A DNA stretch of 64,000 nucleotides from NCBI RefSeq assembly GCF_028389875.1, contig NC_084702.1, forward strand, positions 69,971,582-70,035,581. The letters run 5' to 3'. Position 1 is the first letter of the stretch; each line of letters begins with the position of its first letter. The notes below the pieces were generated by a model. It saw only the letters and a program-made list of their open reading frames with translations, made no database searches and was not told where the DNA came from. Positions 1 through 45,802 of the stretch are shown in pieces. The stretch is from Rhea pennata. Lineage: Eukaryota > Chordata > Aves > Rheiformes > Rheidae. The position numbers were made by a program, and so were the translations under genes.

Positions 1-2143
1 TTCTCTTCTGGATATATCCCAACTTCCTGAATGTCTGTCTGTCTTCTGGTGTTTCCTATGCTTGCTCATCCTGAAATATCTTCAGTCCTCCCTCTCCATC
101 TCTGCTCCATTCTCAGGCTACCTGCTGTATTAGTAGTTAATAGGTTTCTCGCTGCTGCTGGACAAGCCAAACTTAGTATCTGTTCCTGAGGCTCAAAGTA
201 AATGGATGGGGGGGTCTGGCCAGGCCATATATTCTCCAGATGGCTTGCTGGAATTTAGTAACTTTTGATGCTTGTTTTTGTCAAATACAATTAACATTAG
301 CTACTGGTTTCCAAAGCTTTGGTGCAGGTGGATGGACAGGAAACTAATTAGCTAAACCATGTGGTCACAAAAGAAATAAGGGGAAGAAAATGAAACCAAA
401 GCACCTGTACTTGCAGCTCGGGCAAGATTCAAGTCCACAGTTTTCAGGCTAAGCAATGTAACTTGGCCAATGTGAAAATCAGGTCATTTGGAGTCATATC
501 AGCTATTCTGGTTTTCTATTAATGCAACAAAACTTTAATTTTTCTTTATTAATGTCTATGCATTCTGATTTTTTCCCATTATTTTATAATGCAGGAGCCA
601 ATAATCAGGCTTGGGCACCTTTGAGACTTTTAGAAATCAACCGGGATTTTTATGACTTCTGAAAGGTCACTTTTAATCCTTGTCTTATTCACATTCTGAA
701 TGAAAACTTCAATTAGAAATAGCTAACACAGCTAAAATTAATGTAGAGTTTTGCTAATTTTGCATGTAAGTCTTAAAATATTTCGTAAGTGTTACCAAAC
801 TGTTAAATGTCAGAGAGCCATGTGGATGAGCTAGCTAGCTAACTTTGGAGCAAGCAGGATTCATCTTTTTGTCTTTCTACAGGCATTGTTCTGAAGTATG
901 TGTATTCATGAATCTGATGACAGAGAAAAAAAAATTATGCAGAGGGTATAAATGCTCGTTGCTTCGTATTTTGATGATGCAAGAAGATAGTTTAACCTTC
1001 GCTATGATCCCGATTCACAAATCAAAACAGGATGTTCCCCACTGAGCTCCTTAAGTTCTCTACACAAATGAATCCAGCTTCTTTCCTATAGGCCACTTCC
1101 TGCATCTTTCCAGTTTCCCAGCCCAGACTTTCCACTGAGGATTCACTCTTAGGAATTCTTTCTTGACATAGTTTTCTAATGGCTGTTCACTTAAGTCTGA
1201 GAAAGACTGGTTTTATACCTGCTGTCTATTCTTAGTTTCTCGTAATTCTTCCTGTTGCATTCTCTTGAGGTAGCAGAAGATTTATAAGCTGGATAAGAAG
1301 TTCTATGGATAACTAAACACTTAACAATTAACATCCAGTCTTTCCAAAGTACAAGATCCCTCACTTCCCTTGTCAATATGGAAAATGGCAGGTCTGGTGA
1401 TTAACAATAAAAAAGGTTATTTAGAATAAATAAAATCCCATTTGCAGCCTTTTACACAAATGAGAACTGTTTCAAAATAAGAAAAGGATGGTGATAACCA
1501 CAAGCTAATACAACATATCTCCTGTAGCTTTCAGTAATTCGTTGCACTGAACTCTGCACTAAAGAGTTAAGAAAACTGAAGAACCCTCAGCAGGGTCAGG
1601 GTTTGCTTTTGCTTTTTGCACCTAGTCTGGTGCAACAGCAAAGGATGCACTTGCACCTCCTTCTGTGTGTTAATGTCCTGTAGCCATCAGCTGATTTTAT
1701 GGAAGTACATATTTTGCTTTTATGGCTTAGTTTTCTACCAGATCAGCTTGTTGATCCAAATCACCAATGGCAGTGCAAGGGAAACAACAGGAATGTACTG
1801 TTAGAAGATGTTCTTCTTAATAAGCAACCCACAGTTAAACTAGATGAGGTGCTTTGAAGTAAATCTCACTCTTCAACTACTGTGTTAAAAAGAATGAAAT
1901 CCTGGGAACCACATCTAATGTGCCTGCTAACTGAAATGTTGTAAATACACAATTTACACATGTAAATGCAGAACTTTAACTGGATATTTAACACTTCTGA
2001 AAAAAGAAATAGAACCAGCTTTGGTTTGAGGTTGCCTGTAAAAGCCTTACAAGGTGATTAAAGAATAGTTGTATGGGATCTGACCTGTTTTTTATAGTAA
2101 GAAGATAAGGTCAGCAAAATCAGCTAAGGCAATATATAGCCAT

Positions 2144-2188
2144 GAAATATATTCTGATTATCATCACATGATAATCAGAATATATTTC
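2144..2188. repeat. Perfect 20-bp inverted repeat (hairpin)
   Basis: Bases 2144-2163 are the exact reverse complement of 2169-2188, separated by the 5-base loop TCACA. The arms are AT-rich and contain ATTCTGATTATCA. No mismatch is present, so it could fold as a 20-bp stem. No flanking duplication or transposon end is visible, so its origin (small palindromic element or chance hairpin) is open. Confidence 0.85.
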
Positions 2189-5100
2189 TGATGCTTTACA
2201 GACTTGTTGTTCCTCTGTCTGTAGTTTGGACTGTGAGATTTTTTGTAAATACCGTCATGCTGCCTGGGCTGTGATTAAGTAGTGTGCCACCTGCAAAGCA
2301 AACATCATGGTTTTTTAACTTGTAATCTGAAAGCAATCATTGCTCTGGAAGTAAGTTTGTATTCCTGATGCATTCCTCCTTTTCTCTTTTAAGCTTCAGT
2401 CATACATAGCTAAGCTGACTGATTATTCGTTTTGTCCCTTTCCTACTCACTTTTGCTTAGTTTTAATGGGAGTGATGTGTTTTGCCTGCGTGCAGCCCAT
2501 TATCTGTCTCAGGTGTAAGATGGAGCTCTCTCATCTGACTGAGACCCTAATTTTCAGGGGATATTTATCCATCTAATACTGGTCTGAAAGCAGTGACCCT
2601 TCTTGTGATTGCAGTTGCAGCTGAACAGATATCTGGCAGAGATGATGATAAAAAGGGCTAATTACTGAAATGAAATGCATTAATAGAGAAACCATTACTT
2701 AATGTCTTGATATTAAGTAGAGGCCTGTGAATACGCAAAGGCTCTGGAGTTCTGCAGGTAACAGTGGATGCTGGAAAGAGCTGAAACATAATTATCCAGA
2801 CCCAGACTCATTTAGTCAGGCAGCAGGAAATGACTGAATATAAACATTTCTTCATAAGTTTTGTATCTTATTAAAGTAACAACACTTTTACCAGTGCTAG
2901 GTGCTGGCATTAATTTTCTTTCTAAACTGGTAGACACCCTTCCTCTTCTTGATCATTTTTTCCTTCAGTTATCAATATACAGTGTGCTGCACACCGCAGA
3001 AGACAAATGTCTCTCCAGTGGAAACGTGCACCCACAGGGAAAAGTTGACTTACGTCTTTGTCAGAATAGTATTGCATATGGCTTAATACCCCCCTGAAAA
3101 TAATTTTTTCTTTTGAAAAGTTACATTCAGTGAGCTAAATCATTTCCAAGTGTGCTGAACTGGAGTTTAAAAGGTGAATTTAATCACAGGACTGAAAAGG
3201 AGTTCTTTAGTACACTGGAGCTCAGATTATTTTTTTAAGTGAGGAAACAATGATTAGCTGTTCTTTAGAAGGACATATGGGGAAAAATAAACATTTAAAT
3301 AGTTGTGTCCTTTAACACCATTTGTTCAGCTGTGTGAGTTTACAGAAAGTTTTTAGTTGGTGGGATTTTTAGTTTGTAGTGAAATCCCTTTAGATATGGC
3401 TGAATTATAAAGGTGTAGAAAATGTATTTCATGCATCTATATTAGTTTTTGTTAAATTACCAATAGGTACCACGCAGACAGCTATACTTGTTGGAAAATC
3501 TTTGCCAGTTAAAGTCCCCCACTGATTCAGATTTCCCAGGTCTCCTGAAGTTCTACCTGGGCCTCCTGGCAGGAGGTAAGAGAACTGCATTAAGAAGTGA
3601 GTAACTTGTGCTTGGCTGTCAACAAATCTTCTGTGCTGAGCTACAGAAGCCCAAGAAGTCTCCTCATGTTGGGGTAGGCAGTAGCTGTGTAACAAGACAT
3701 TGGCAGCTTTGATCTGGCAATTAGACCAGATTTTGAGAAGTACTAGATACACAAAATTTTTTGTTCTCTGGAAAACTGGTAGCAGAAACCTCAAAAAAGG
3801 GCTTTTGGGTCAGGGTTTTGGCTGAAAGACCTGTGTTTAAAGAAATTGTCCTCAGTTGTTTGATTTATAGTGTGCTCAAAGAAGCAGGGCTGTACATTCT
3901 TGTAAATAAACCAAACTGCATCAAAGATGCTTTATTCCTAACTGGAATAACCTCCATGACTCTGAATTGGCTGACTGCCCAGTTCAAGAAAGATCCCTTC
4001 CTGCAGAAGGGAAACTGGCAAATGGAGTAGATTTAGGAATTCTGGTAGTTTTTTTTATTATTATTATTTATTTTATCAGATAAAGACATAGTAAGAAAGT
4101 TTACTTTGAAGTAATTTTGTCTGTGCATTTGTACAGTGTCAAACATAAGGAGAGATCATGATACTCCACCTAGCTAGGTAATCACTGCTGAGATTATTTC
4201 ACTTCTAAAATATCTGAAACAGTTTTCAGAGCTTTTCACTTTGATTGCTAGCTAATTTTCAAAGCACCTTTACTAAACATAACAATTAGATGTTTTGTGA
4301 CAATCGCACAAATTAAGTGGTATTTTCAAATCCGAACATGTTTGCTGTGCTACAATATCCTTCAGATATGCCCTTGCCAATGGAAAATGGCTAAGTAAAA
4401 ATGGCACATTCTTACTTACCAATTTTGGGCTTCCTGGGTATTCTCTGCTATATTTCCTGAAGCCAATGGCAAAAAATAAGTTCTTGTCACTGTCAGCACT
4501 CCAGACAGGGGAAAGGAGTTGTGAGTACACCTTCATATAAACCATTTGCTGAGTTTTTATTTCAGCTGCAGTAGCATAGATAATAGCAGTGGCCTTGCCA
4601 AGCATTAGAAATGTGTCAGAAAGCAGAAGGTTAAAAACACCTTGTCTTAATCTTATATTAACAGTGACCACTGAACACATATTCAAACATGACATTCTTA
4701 TCTGAGGCCAATTTACAATCCTGGGGTTGTGCAGATGAAAGTAATGCTTGGTTTCAACTGCAGGATGTTTATGACTGATACGGAAGTGCCAAGCTGGTTC
4801 TCCAGTTCCAGGCTAAGTTTGCAGTTAGGAAAACAGCCCATTTGATTTCAAGAAGAGGGAACCTCCAAAAGTTGCTTTTACGGAGTTGTTTTTCAGAGAG
4901 GGACCAAGCTTTCAGGATAAGGAGTGCTTTTTTTCTTTGGCATAGTGCCTAGTCCTGCACCCCTGCAGTAACATTAGCAGTGAGAGATCGCCCCTCTGGA
5001 TTTAAGCCATGTCCTTGTGACTCTCACCTCAGGTACATTTTGAGGCACAAGGCCAGTAAAAGCTTACATGTCTTCTGCCCATCTATTTGTTCTCCAGAAA

Positions 5101-8100
5101 CAAGAACTGCATGTGGCACTTCATAAGGGTATGAACAATGAGATTATTTTTAGTTTGGGGAGATTTTTAAGGATTAAAAAAAACATAGAATGACTTACTG
5201 AATAGTGAACAGCTAATAGATACAATAGTCATTGTTTAAACTCCTGGCAAGGAGAATTAAGCTAGTTTTGGTGCATAAGTAAACATTAGTGAAAGCCTTC
5301 AGTGAGAAAAGACCATACATGCTGAATTAGGACACCTGTATACGGATGGTTGATTCATCGGTGTAACATATTCTGTTTTAAATATGGAAAGCTTGTACGT
5401 CACTTTTGTATCTCGGCAAGAGCAACAAGGGATTTATTTTATCTTCCAAATTTGACTTATAAACCAGATAGGGATCTGGACTAACTCTCCATGTGGGCAA
5501 AAATACTGATACATTGTGCAGCTTCTCTCTCATCCTTGCAGCTGGCCAAGGCCTCCCCTCACAGACGCATCAGCAGTGCTGGGAGATTCCTGGACCAAGT
5601 CTGGGCCTTCCTCTTACACTGCTGAATGCATCTCTGTTACCAGTCATCAGCTGAATTTCTCCACTAAATTTTTGCTTATTAACTTCCATTCTGATTTGCA
5701 AATGGCACTAATTCAGGTGCTAGTCCTTTTCTCTCCCTCATCTCCAGGAAAGTCACTGGAGTCCTGAACGTCTTAATCCTGCCTTCAGTGATGTAGCTCC
5801 TCAGCATGAGCGTCAGACCAAGAGTGGCAGCTGCAGGAGGCCCAAAAGGTAGGCTGTGCTCTGCCTACCTGCAACTGAGTCTGTTGGTCGCTCGCCACAA
5901 GCTGCAGTTTCTATACTAGCATGAGGCTTGGAGGCAGATGAGTATGAATGCCCTGGCCTGAAGCTGTAGTTTGACTAACAGTGGATGAATTCAAGAGAAC
6001 AGCAAAACCTCTTCCAACCTGTTCAAAGGTAACGTTTGCAACAACTGAGTACCTTTCAAAACAAATCAAAATACAAAAGCCAGCAGTAACTGAACAAGCA
6101 ATGTCAAAATTCTTATATACTCTTTCTCCTTTTCCTCACAACAGTAAAAAAGTATTTGGGGGAGTTTTTCTGATAAGTGGTTTTCCAAAGCTGTTTCATG
6201 TCAGGCTCACTGCCTCTGCTGCTGCACGTCTGGGCACGCAGGGAAATGCAGTAAGCTGCCGGTTCCCTCTAGAGTCAGCGAGGCCTTCATCTCCCAAGTC
6301 CCCCCTCTCCACCTGATGAAAACCCCTGGATCATGTACATATCTGGCCTGTAGGGCTTCCTTTAAACAGGGAACTGCAATGCTACTGCTTGAAGTACAGC
6401 ATTCCCAAATCTGCTGTTCAGAGATCCCCTCCCCTTTGAACTGATTTCCAGTTCAGAGTTTGAGGGATGGGAATGTTCAGTAAATAAATGAAGGAAGCAT
6501 GTTTTACATCGGTACTCTACTCTTAAATGACAGACATGCCCTCAAAACTGGACAGGATCCCTAGAAAAACACCACGTCGCTCTTGTCCAACTTTTCCAGC
6601 TGTATTTTCCATTTCTGGTGCTCTTTTTTGCTCTTTTTGGCTTCAAGAATGAAGCTTAAAGTCTCCTCTTTTCTTCCTCAACCTAATTTCTGTAAAGAAA
6701 AATTACTAAAATGAAAAAATGTCTGAATAGGTGAGACATACAAGGTTAATCATAACATTATTGCTTTGCTGTGAGTTTTCAGATAGTTCTTTGCTAGTCA
6801 TGTTTCTGCTCTGTTCTAATCCACCATGATTGCTACAACTACTACTATTAAAAAACTGACACACTCTATAATCACATACCCTCCTATCTCATGATCAGAT
6901 ATTGTGTATCTTCTCAGTTGCCTGCAGGTAGTCTCCTTGTGCAGGGTGCTATCCGAGTATGCAGCAGGAGGCCGTACATATTTATAGGTCATTACTGAAC
7001 TCCTAACAGTGCAGTCGGTATTCAACTGGACAGTGACATTCTTTTAATACCTGGCCAGCCTCAAGGACTAGGTTGTATTTTATGTTCAAATGCTCTTCAG
7101 TCTATATAGCATGTAGGTAACATATCCTAAGTTGCCTTTGTCCCAACAATTCAAATTCTTAAGAAACTAAGAATAGAGTCTGCAGCCTAGATTTCATTTT
7201 AACATGCTTTGTAAATCCTCTGTGAAGAGATTGCTGTTTGAACAACAGCTCTTTGCTATCAAATGCATTAATAAATGTTTACCTTGATGGTAAAGTGTTA
7301 GTGAGAAGATCCTCTAATACCAATCAGTTAGACATGATCTAGTGATAACATTATTTTACAATATTGAAGATAGCACAGACATAATCCATGGCAGAACTTG
7401 CCCAAAGAAAATTAGTTGGTATTTAACATGTTTTAAATTTGTGAGAAAATGTTTGCAGGCCAGTCTTGTCAAGCTTTCTGCTCTGCAGGCAATTGGAGGC
7501 ACCTGGAGTACAGGTCACAGTAGAAAACTGCCAGAGCCTCGCAGGGTGCTGCTCTGTTGCGGAGCTCGTGGTCCCTCTTGTGAGCCCCCTTGCCCCTCCT
7601 GGGAAGGACACGGTCCTGTCGGTACGAGCCCCCACTGAACAATGTCTTTCAGAATTCCGTTTCTCACTCAGGCATAAACAAACCCAAGTTAGTTTCTAGC
7701 AGGTTGTGATGGCAAGGACTGTGCAAAGAAGTCCACAACCTAGTAAGATGCAGTGCTCTGGAGCAGTTGGGTAGAAGTGTGACATTTCACTCGATTTCAT
7801 CGTTTCCTGGCTGCAAAGCCAACTTCAAAGGTAACAGATCTAGCTGGGCAGATCTAGCCTGCGTTCTGTTTTGACTCTTGGGTGAATCAGGGAGATCCGT
7901 AAGCCAGAAATGCTTTACCTATGAATGCCTGGCACACAGCTTGAGCTCCCTGGATAGCAGGTATTACGGAAAGTACCATAGTTTCCATCTATGCCAAACT
8001 AAAAAACCTTCTGGCATTCACAAATTCCTAACCAGAAACTCCTACACACAGTGAGTTAGATGTGATGACAACCTCCTGGCTGCCTCTGGAAGTACAAACC

Positions 8101-10977
8101 ATCTAGTGTAAGCAGCATCTACAACCTCTGCCAGGATTAGAACAGGCATTTCAATAAACTTAGCTGATTTCTCAGGCACAAGGTAAACAGAGAACAGCGC
8201 TTTAGCCTCTTTACAGCTGTATAGAGACTTGGAGAGGGCTGCTGCCAAGTATTTCTGGATTTTTCTTCCACTTCCCCTCTCCCAACTGCTCATCTACCTT
8301 TGCTGAGTTTATATGACCACTAGTTCTTGGAATCTTGTGTTTTTTTCCCTAATTGACCCCATGTCTCTGTTTGTATCACATCTACTATGTTCTAAAATTA
8401 TTTGATTCTCTTTGTGTGGCTCTTCAGTCATAAGGAAAGGATGAAAACATACCAAAAGGAATGGACATTTATTATATACATACTTGTGAATGAACCAGAG
8501 TTCTCTCTAATTAGACAAAAAGACCCCTACTGTTCTAATCACTATTTATCTTGTGAATTATGACTCCAGAAACATTTTCTTCTCACCATCTGGCTTTAAG
8601 TAATTTTTTAATGAGCTGATGAGTACATACTTTACAAGGAACAAATAGAGAAGTATTTGTTATATTAGGAACTGAAATAAAGATTTTCCAAAATTTATAT
8701 GAAGTTAATTGTGTTAAACGCTGACAACATTTGACAACAAGTTGTCAAAGTACTAATGACAGGCAGTTTTGGTGATGGTTTCCTGACATGGGACTGCCAC
8801 CTCATTTTACTAAATGAACATGCAATGAAGAAAGCTGCACATTTTTCCTAGTGATGCTGACTGAATTGAACCACTATGTAGAAACGGAAGCATCTTTATT
8901 ACAAACAGCACCTTAACTGGTACTTTTGTCCTTATGATTTCAGTATTGTAATTGTAATATTAATATTGCAACTATGACTCTTGCTATTGAATAGTATCAC
9001 TCAGATGATAGCTATACAGGGAGGAGGGTGTTATTAAAATACAAAGATTATAGGAACTAGCAATCATATGAACTCAGCAGGTGATGAGAAAATAAGAGGC
9101 TCTGGAAATACTTGATATAAAAGGAAACCTTTTTGAAATAAGCAAATGTGAATACCACCTTCGCATGCCTGCCTTTTGTTTTCCTAAAATGTCTGTCACT
9201 CTGTCTCTAAAAAACCCCACAATTTATTGTTTTTGCATACACAAAAATTAAAGGCAGCACTAAATCTTTAACTCAAAGCCCTCTGAACTTTAAAGAAATC
9301 TTTTAACTGAATTAGTGGTTGTATCTGATTTTTTATGAGCTAGGCGTTAACAGCTGGCACTGTGCTACTGAAAGTAATTTGCAACTTCATATTATCCTGA
9401 ACCACTCTAGATCAAATATGGAATAATTCTTCATCTTTTTGAGAGGCCTAAAACATCATCCTCAAATCATCCCGAAGAAGAGGCTTAAAAAAGAGGTTTA
9501 TTAGAAAATATGTATTACCAAATTTCTGCTTTGTAAAGTGATAACATAAACAATGGCTAACTATTGGGCATTAAAAGCTGTGAAAGTAGGCCTTTGCTGT
9601 ACGGACAGAAAGAGCCATGTCAAGAGACATTTCAGTGGCTCTTTTTTACTTAGAAAAGATTTGCTGCTAGTTTTGGAAAGTTCAGTCCTAAAACCACCAA
9701 CAAAATTCCAGATGGACTGAACAGCCAGTAATGGATGTATTTGGTAACCAGAATAACGGGACAAGTAAAACAGGCACAGCTGAAAGTGGAAGAGAGAAAA
9801 GGCTAGAGAATATTATGTGACCACTGCATATGAGACACAATTTCTATGGTCAGATGATAATTAATTTTAGTTTCTTTTCACTTATGGTATCACAGTCTAT
9901 TCACTTCTCTTGTCCAATAATCTTTCATCTCCTCCTTCTGTCATCACTCTGTACTTCTCACCTTGATTCTTCCTGGAAGAATTTCCTGTTCTTGGAGATC
10001 ACACTGATAATATTGGGCAGAACAAATCTCAAGATATTTTGTTCCTTCAAAATGATTTCTATCATTAATGTCTACTCTAGCACTTAAGCAGCATGGTCAG
10101 GAAGTTTCAAGATATGATGGTTTGGCCTTAGGAAATTCCTGTCTCCTTTTCCTCTGGGCTACTGTTTCCACATTTTGTATGACAGTTCACTAATGACACT
10201 ATGCCTATTTGTGAGGCTGCCCTGTTGAACAGATCACTGAAATAATATAGGTTAAAAATAACCTTTTCTTTTACTGTTATTTTTAAATCATATCCTTTCA
10301 GGGATCTAGGCAACAGCTCCATCTGACACTTGTTTGTAGTGGCATAACTGGCAGTGGTGAACTCTCACTGAAAGGGAATGCGAAAACACAGGTAAGAACG
10401 TAAACAAGCTTTACTGGTGAAAACAGTGGATGGTGAAGCTATATCAGAGTCAGCAGCCTCTTTCTAGCTTCTGTTTCCTCTAGAAAACAGAAATTCTGTT
10501 TTCCTGCTATCAATTTCAGTCTAATCATCCTTCATGAGAGAAATCTGCCTCACAGTATCTTGTTATGATTCTGCAACAGTAAAACTAGGATTTGTCCACT
10601 ACATTTTAAATTTCAGAGGATGGTACATCTATCAGAGATAGACTTTTACAAATTCTAGCCTGCTGATCCTGATATGACTGATTGATTCTTCAACTGATAA
10701 AACAGAAAAGGTATTACTTGACATTGATTGCCCATTAAACAACCATCTGTAATATGCTGAGGGAAAAAGTCAAGTTATTGAAGAGAACTGCAATCTGAAT
10801 GAGATGCTGGAAATCTCATGTTGTCAGTATTAAAATGACACATGAGATTCTAAGTCAGAAAAATGACTGATTTCTAATGTATAAATACTGTGTCAAATAT
10901 AAGGATTTCCACAGTACACCTCATTTTAATAAAATAAAAAAAAAACTGATAAACAAAATCTAAAATTTAATTAACCT

Positions 10978-11004
10978 AGAAGTGATCCTAACTTGATCAC
11001 TTCT
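10978..11004. repeat. Short perfect inverted repeat
   Basis: AGAAGTGATC at 10978-10987 is repeated as its reverse complement GATCACTTCT at 10995-11004 around a 7-base loop. It lies in AT-rich sequence without other features. Confidence 0.8.
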
Positions 11005-11379
11005 GGAATACAAAAGTGAGCAAATCAAATATATATATAGCTACTGCTACAAAGATATACATAGCTATTTTCACAAAATTGAAAATAGTAACTCATTTAT
11101 GTCTGAAGACCCTTGAGAAGAAGACTCAAATAGAAAAATATAAATGATAATTAGGAGCTGCTAATGAACAGTCAATCAATTAAGCACCAAAATGCAGTCA
11201 AGATAAAAGACCAAACTAGTTAAAATGGCACATTAGTGTAGTGGGAAAGTGAAAATAATTGTAACAGCCTAAGCAGTGCATTTTATTGTTAAGGGAGGAG
11301 AAGAAGATATTGCTTTACGTAAATCTAGGAACTGAAGAAGTTGTTACATGAGAATTTAAAAGACATGATGAGAAATCTT

Positions 11380-11865
11380 TGGCCAGCAGAAAGAACAGGG
11401 AGTTAAGTACCACTACGGACAAGGCAAATTCTAAAAATTGTATTACTAGAGAGAAATGTAAGAATTGTCATTAACAATACTTCAGAAAAGGCCGAAGTAT
11501 TGAATAAATATCTTTGAATTTTGGGGAATAGTTGAGTTTTATCACATGGGACAAAGATGAAATACTTTCCATTAACAGTGTACTTTAAGAAGAATTTAAA
11601 CAGGAGTATAAACCTAGGTAATTTTTAATCAGCAAGCTAGGATAATTTGTATACAGGTTTTTAAAAGAGCTTTTCAGAACATCTTCTTATCTGATTAGGA
11701 TTTTCGCTAAGTGTTGGAACTCTCCCAATGTTCCAAAGGACTGGAAAAAACCTAATATTGCAACATTAAAAGAAAGTAAAAATGATGATCACAGCTGATC
11801 AGAGGCCTGTCACCTCCACCTCGGTCCTCTGCGAAACACCTGAATGGCTCATGCAGGATCATGCT
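11380..11865 (+). mobile_element. Ancient CR1-like LINE ORF2 remnant
   Basis: Although frames are broken, plus-strand translation in pieces resembles CR1-type reverse transcriptase: a segment like EKAEVLNKY near 11485-11515, then VPKDWKKPNIATLK near 11730-11770 (the family usually shows a VP-DWKKAN-TPIFKK motif), then RPVTSTSV near 11803-11826 (family: YRPVSLTSV). The order and spacing fit the segment just before the catalytic core. Stops and frameshifts are numerous, so the copy is old and inactive. It ends about 75 bases before the GOLPH3 CpG island begins. No 3' tail was seen. Confidence 0.6.
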
Positions 11866-12087
11866 AATACAGACGTGCGTGTAACCACTGTTTCAGGAAA
11901 CAAGATTCCCAGAAAAAAGAGCGTTCTGGTGATGCCGTTATTCCCCGCGGCCGCTTTACGGAGGCTCACGGAGCTCCGGCCACCGCTCTGGGGCTTCTTT
12001 TGCCTCCCGGCTGCGAGAGGCCCCGGGGAGGCCGCACGGCGGGTCCCGCCCGCCGCGTTCCGCTGCCTCGTTGGGTGTTTTCTCCCT

Positions 12088-12104
12088 CCCCCCCCCCCCC
12101 CCCC
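12088..12104. repeat. Poly-C run in promoter island
   Basis: Seventeen consecutive C bases preceded by CTCCCT. The minus strand is a G-run, so quadruplex or i-motif formation is possible. The length is likely variable between individuals or miscounted in an assembly. Confidence 0.9.
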
Positions 12105-12266
12105 GCCCGACGTTCAGTCGGGATGAAGGGAGCTCACAAACTAGCGGCGGGCACCGCCCGCGCCCCGCTTTCCCCCGCGCGGCCCGTTAGGAGCCGCCGC
12201 CCGCCGCCCCCGGCCCGCGCGGCCCCTTCCGGCCCCCCCCGCCGCCGCCGCTGCCACATCCTCCGC

Positions 12267-12293
12267 TGACATCAGCCCGCGCCGCCATATTGG
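12267..12293 (+). promoter_or_regulatory. CRE-like and YY1-like core promoter elements
   Basis: TGACATCA (12267-12274) differs by one base from the cAMP-response palindrome TGACGTCA. GCCGCCATATTGG (12281-12293) closely resembles the YY1 site GCCGCCATNTTG, which in many TATA-less housekeeping promoters sits at or just after the transcription start. Its position about 240 bases before the start codon fits a role in setting the GOLPH3 transcription start. Binding is inferred from motif similarity only. Confidence 0.5.
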
Positions 12294-12525
12294 AGGCGAA
12301 GCGCCGCCGCCAGCTCGGCCGCCGCAGGGGGGGACGCCGGCCCCTCGCTTCCTCCTCCTCCTCCTCCTCGCCCTCCCCCGCGCGGCCGGGCCCCGCTCCC
12401 CATGCCTCCCCCCGGCCCGCCGCAGCCCCGGCGCCGATAGGGCAGAGGCGGGAGCGGCCCCGTCGCTTCTCCTTCCTCTCCTCCCGCCTCCTCCCCGCGC
12501 CGCTGCCCTGCCGCCGCCGCCAGCC

Positions 12526-45802
<33,277 letters not shown>

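Larger units (their letters stand above)
1..11379. other. Intergenic region upstream of GOLPH3
   Basis: AT-rich DNA with stop codons in all frames. The open frames here are all under about 140 codons and none resembles a protein family I know. The longest, on the minus strand at 4273-4695, contains a good donor-like GTAAGT but no recognisable domain. In human the gene upstream of GOLPH3 is MTMR12 in the same orientation (from memory); I see no MTMR12 exon, so its 3' end is presumably before base 1. Small structures include a perfect hairpin at 2144-2188, short inverted repeats at 8730-8749 and 10978-11004, and an imperfect hairpin at 10811-10851. Confidence 0.6.

Noticed and set aside
4273..4695. 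140-codon minus-strand open frame with a GTAAGT donor
   Set aside because: No recognisable domain, no convincing acceptor partner beyond a moderate TACTGCAG, and the expected neighbour MTMR12 would be on the plus strand.
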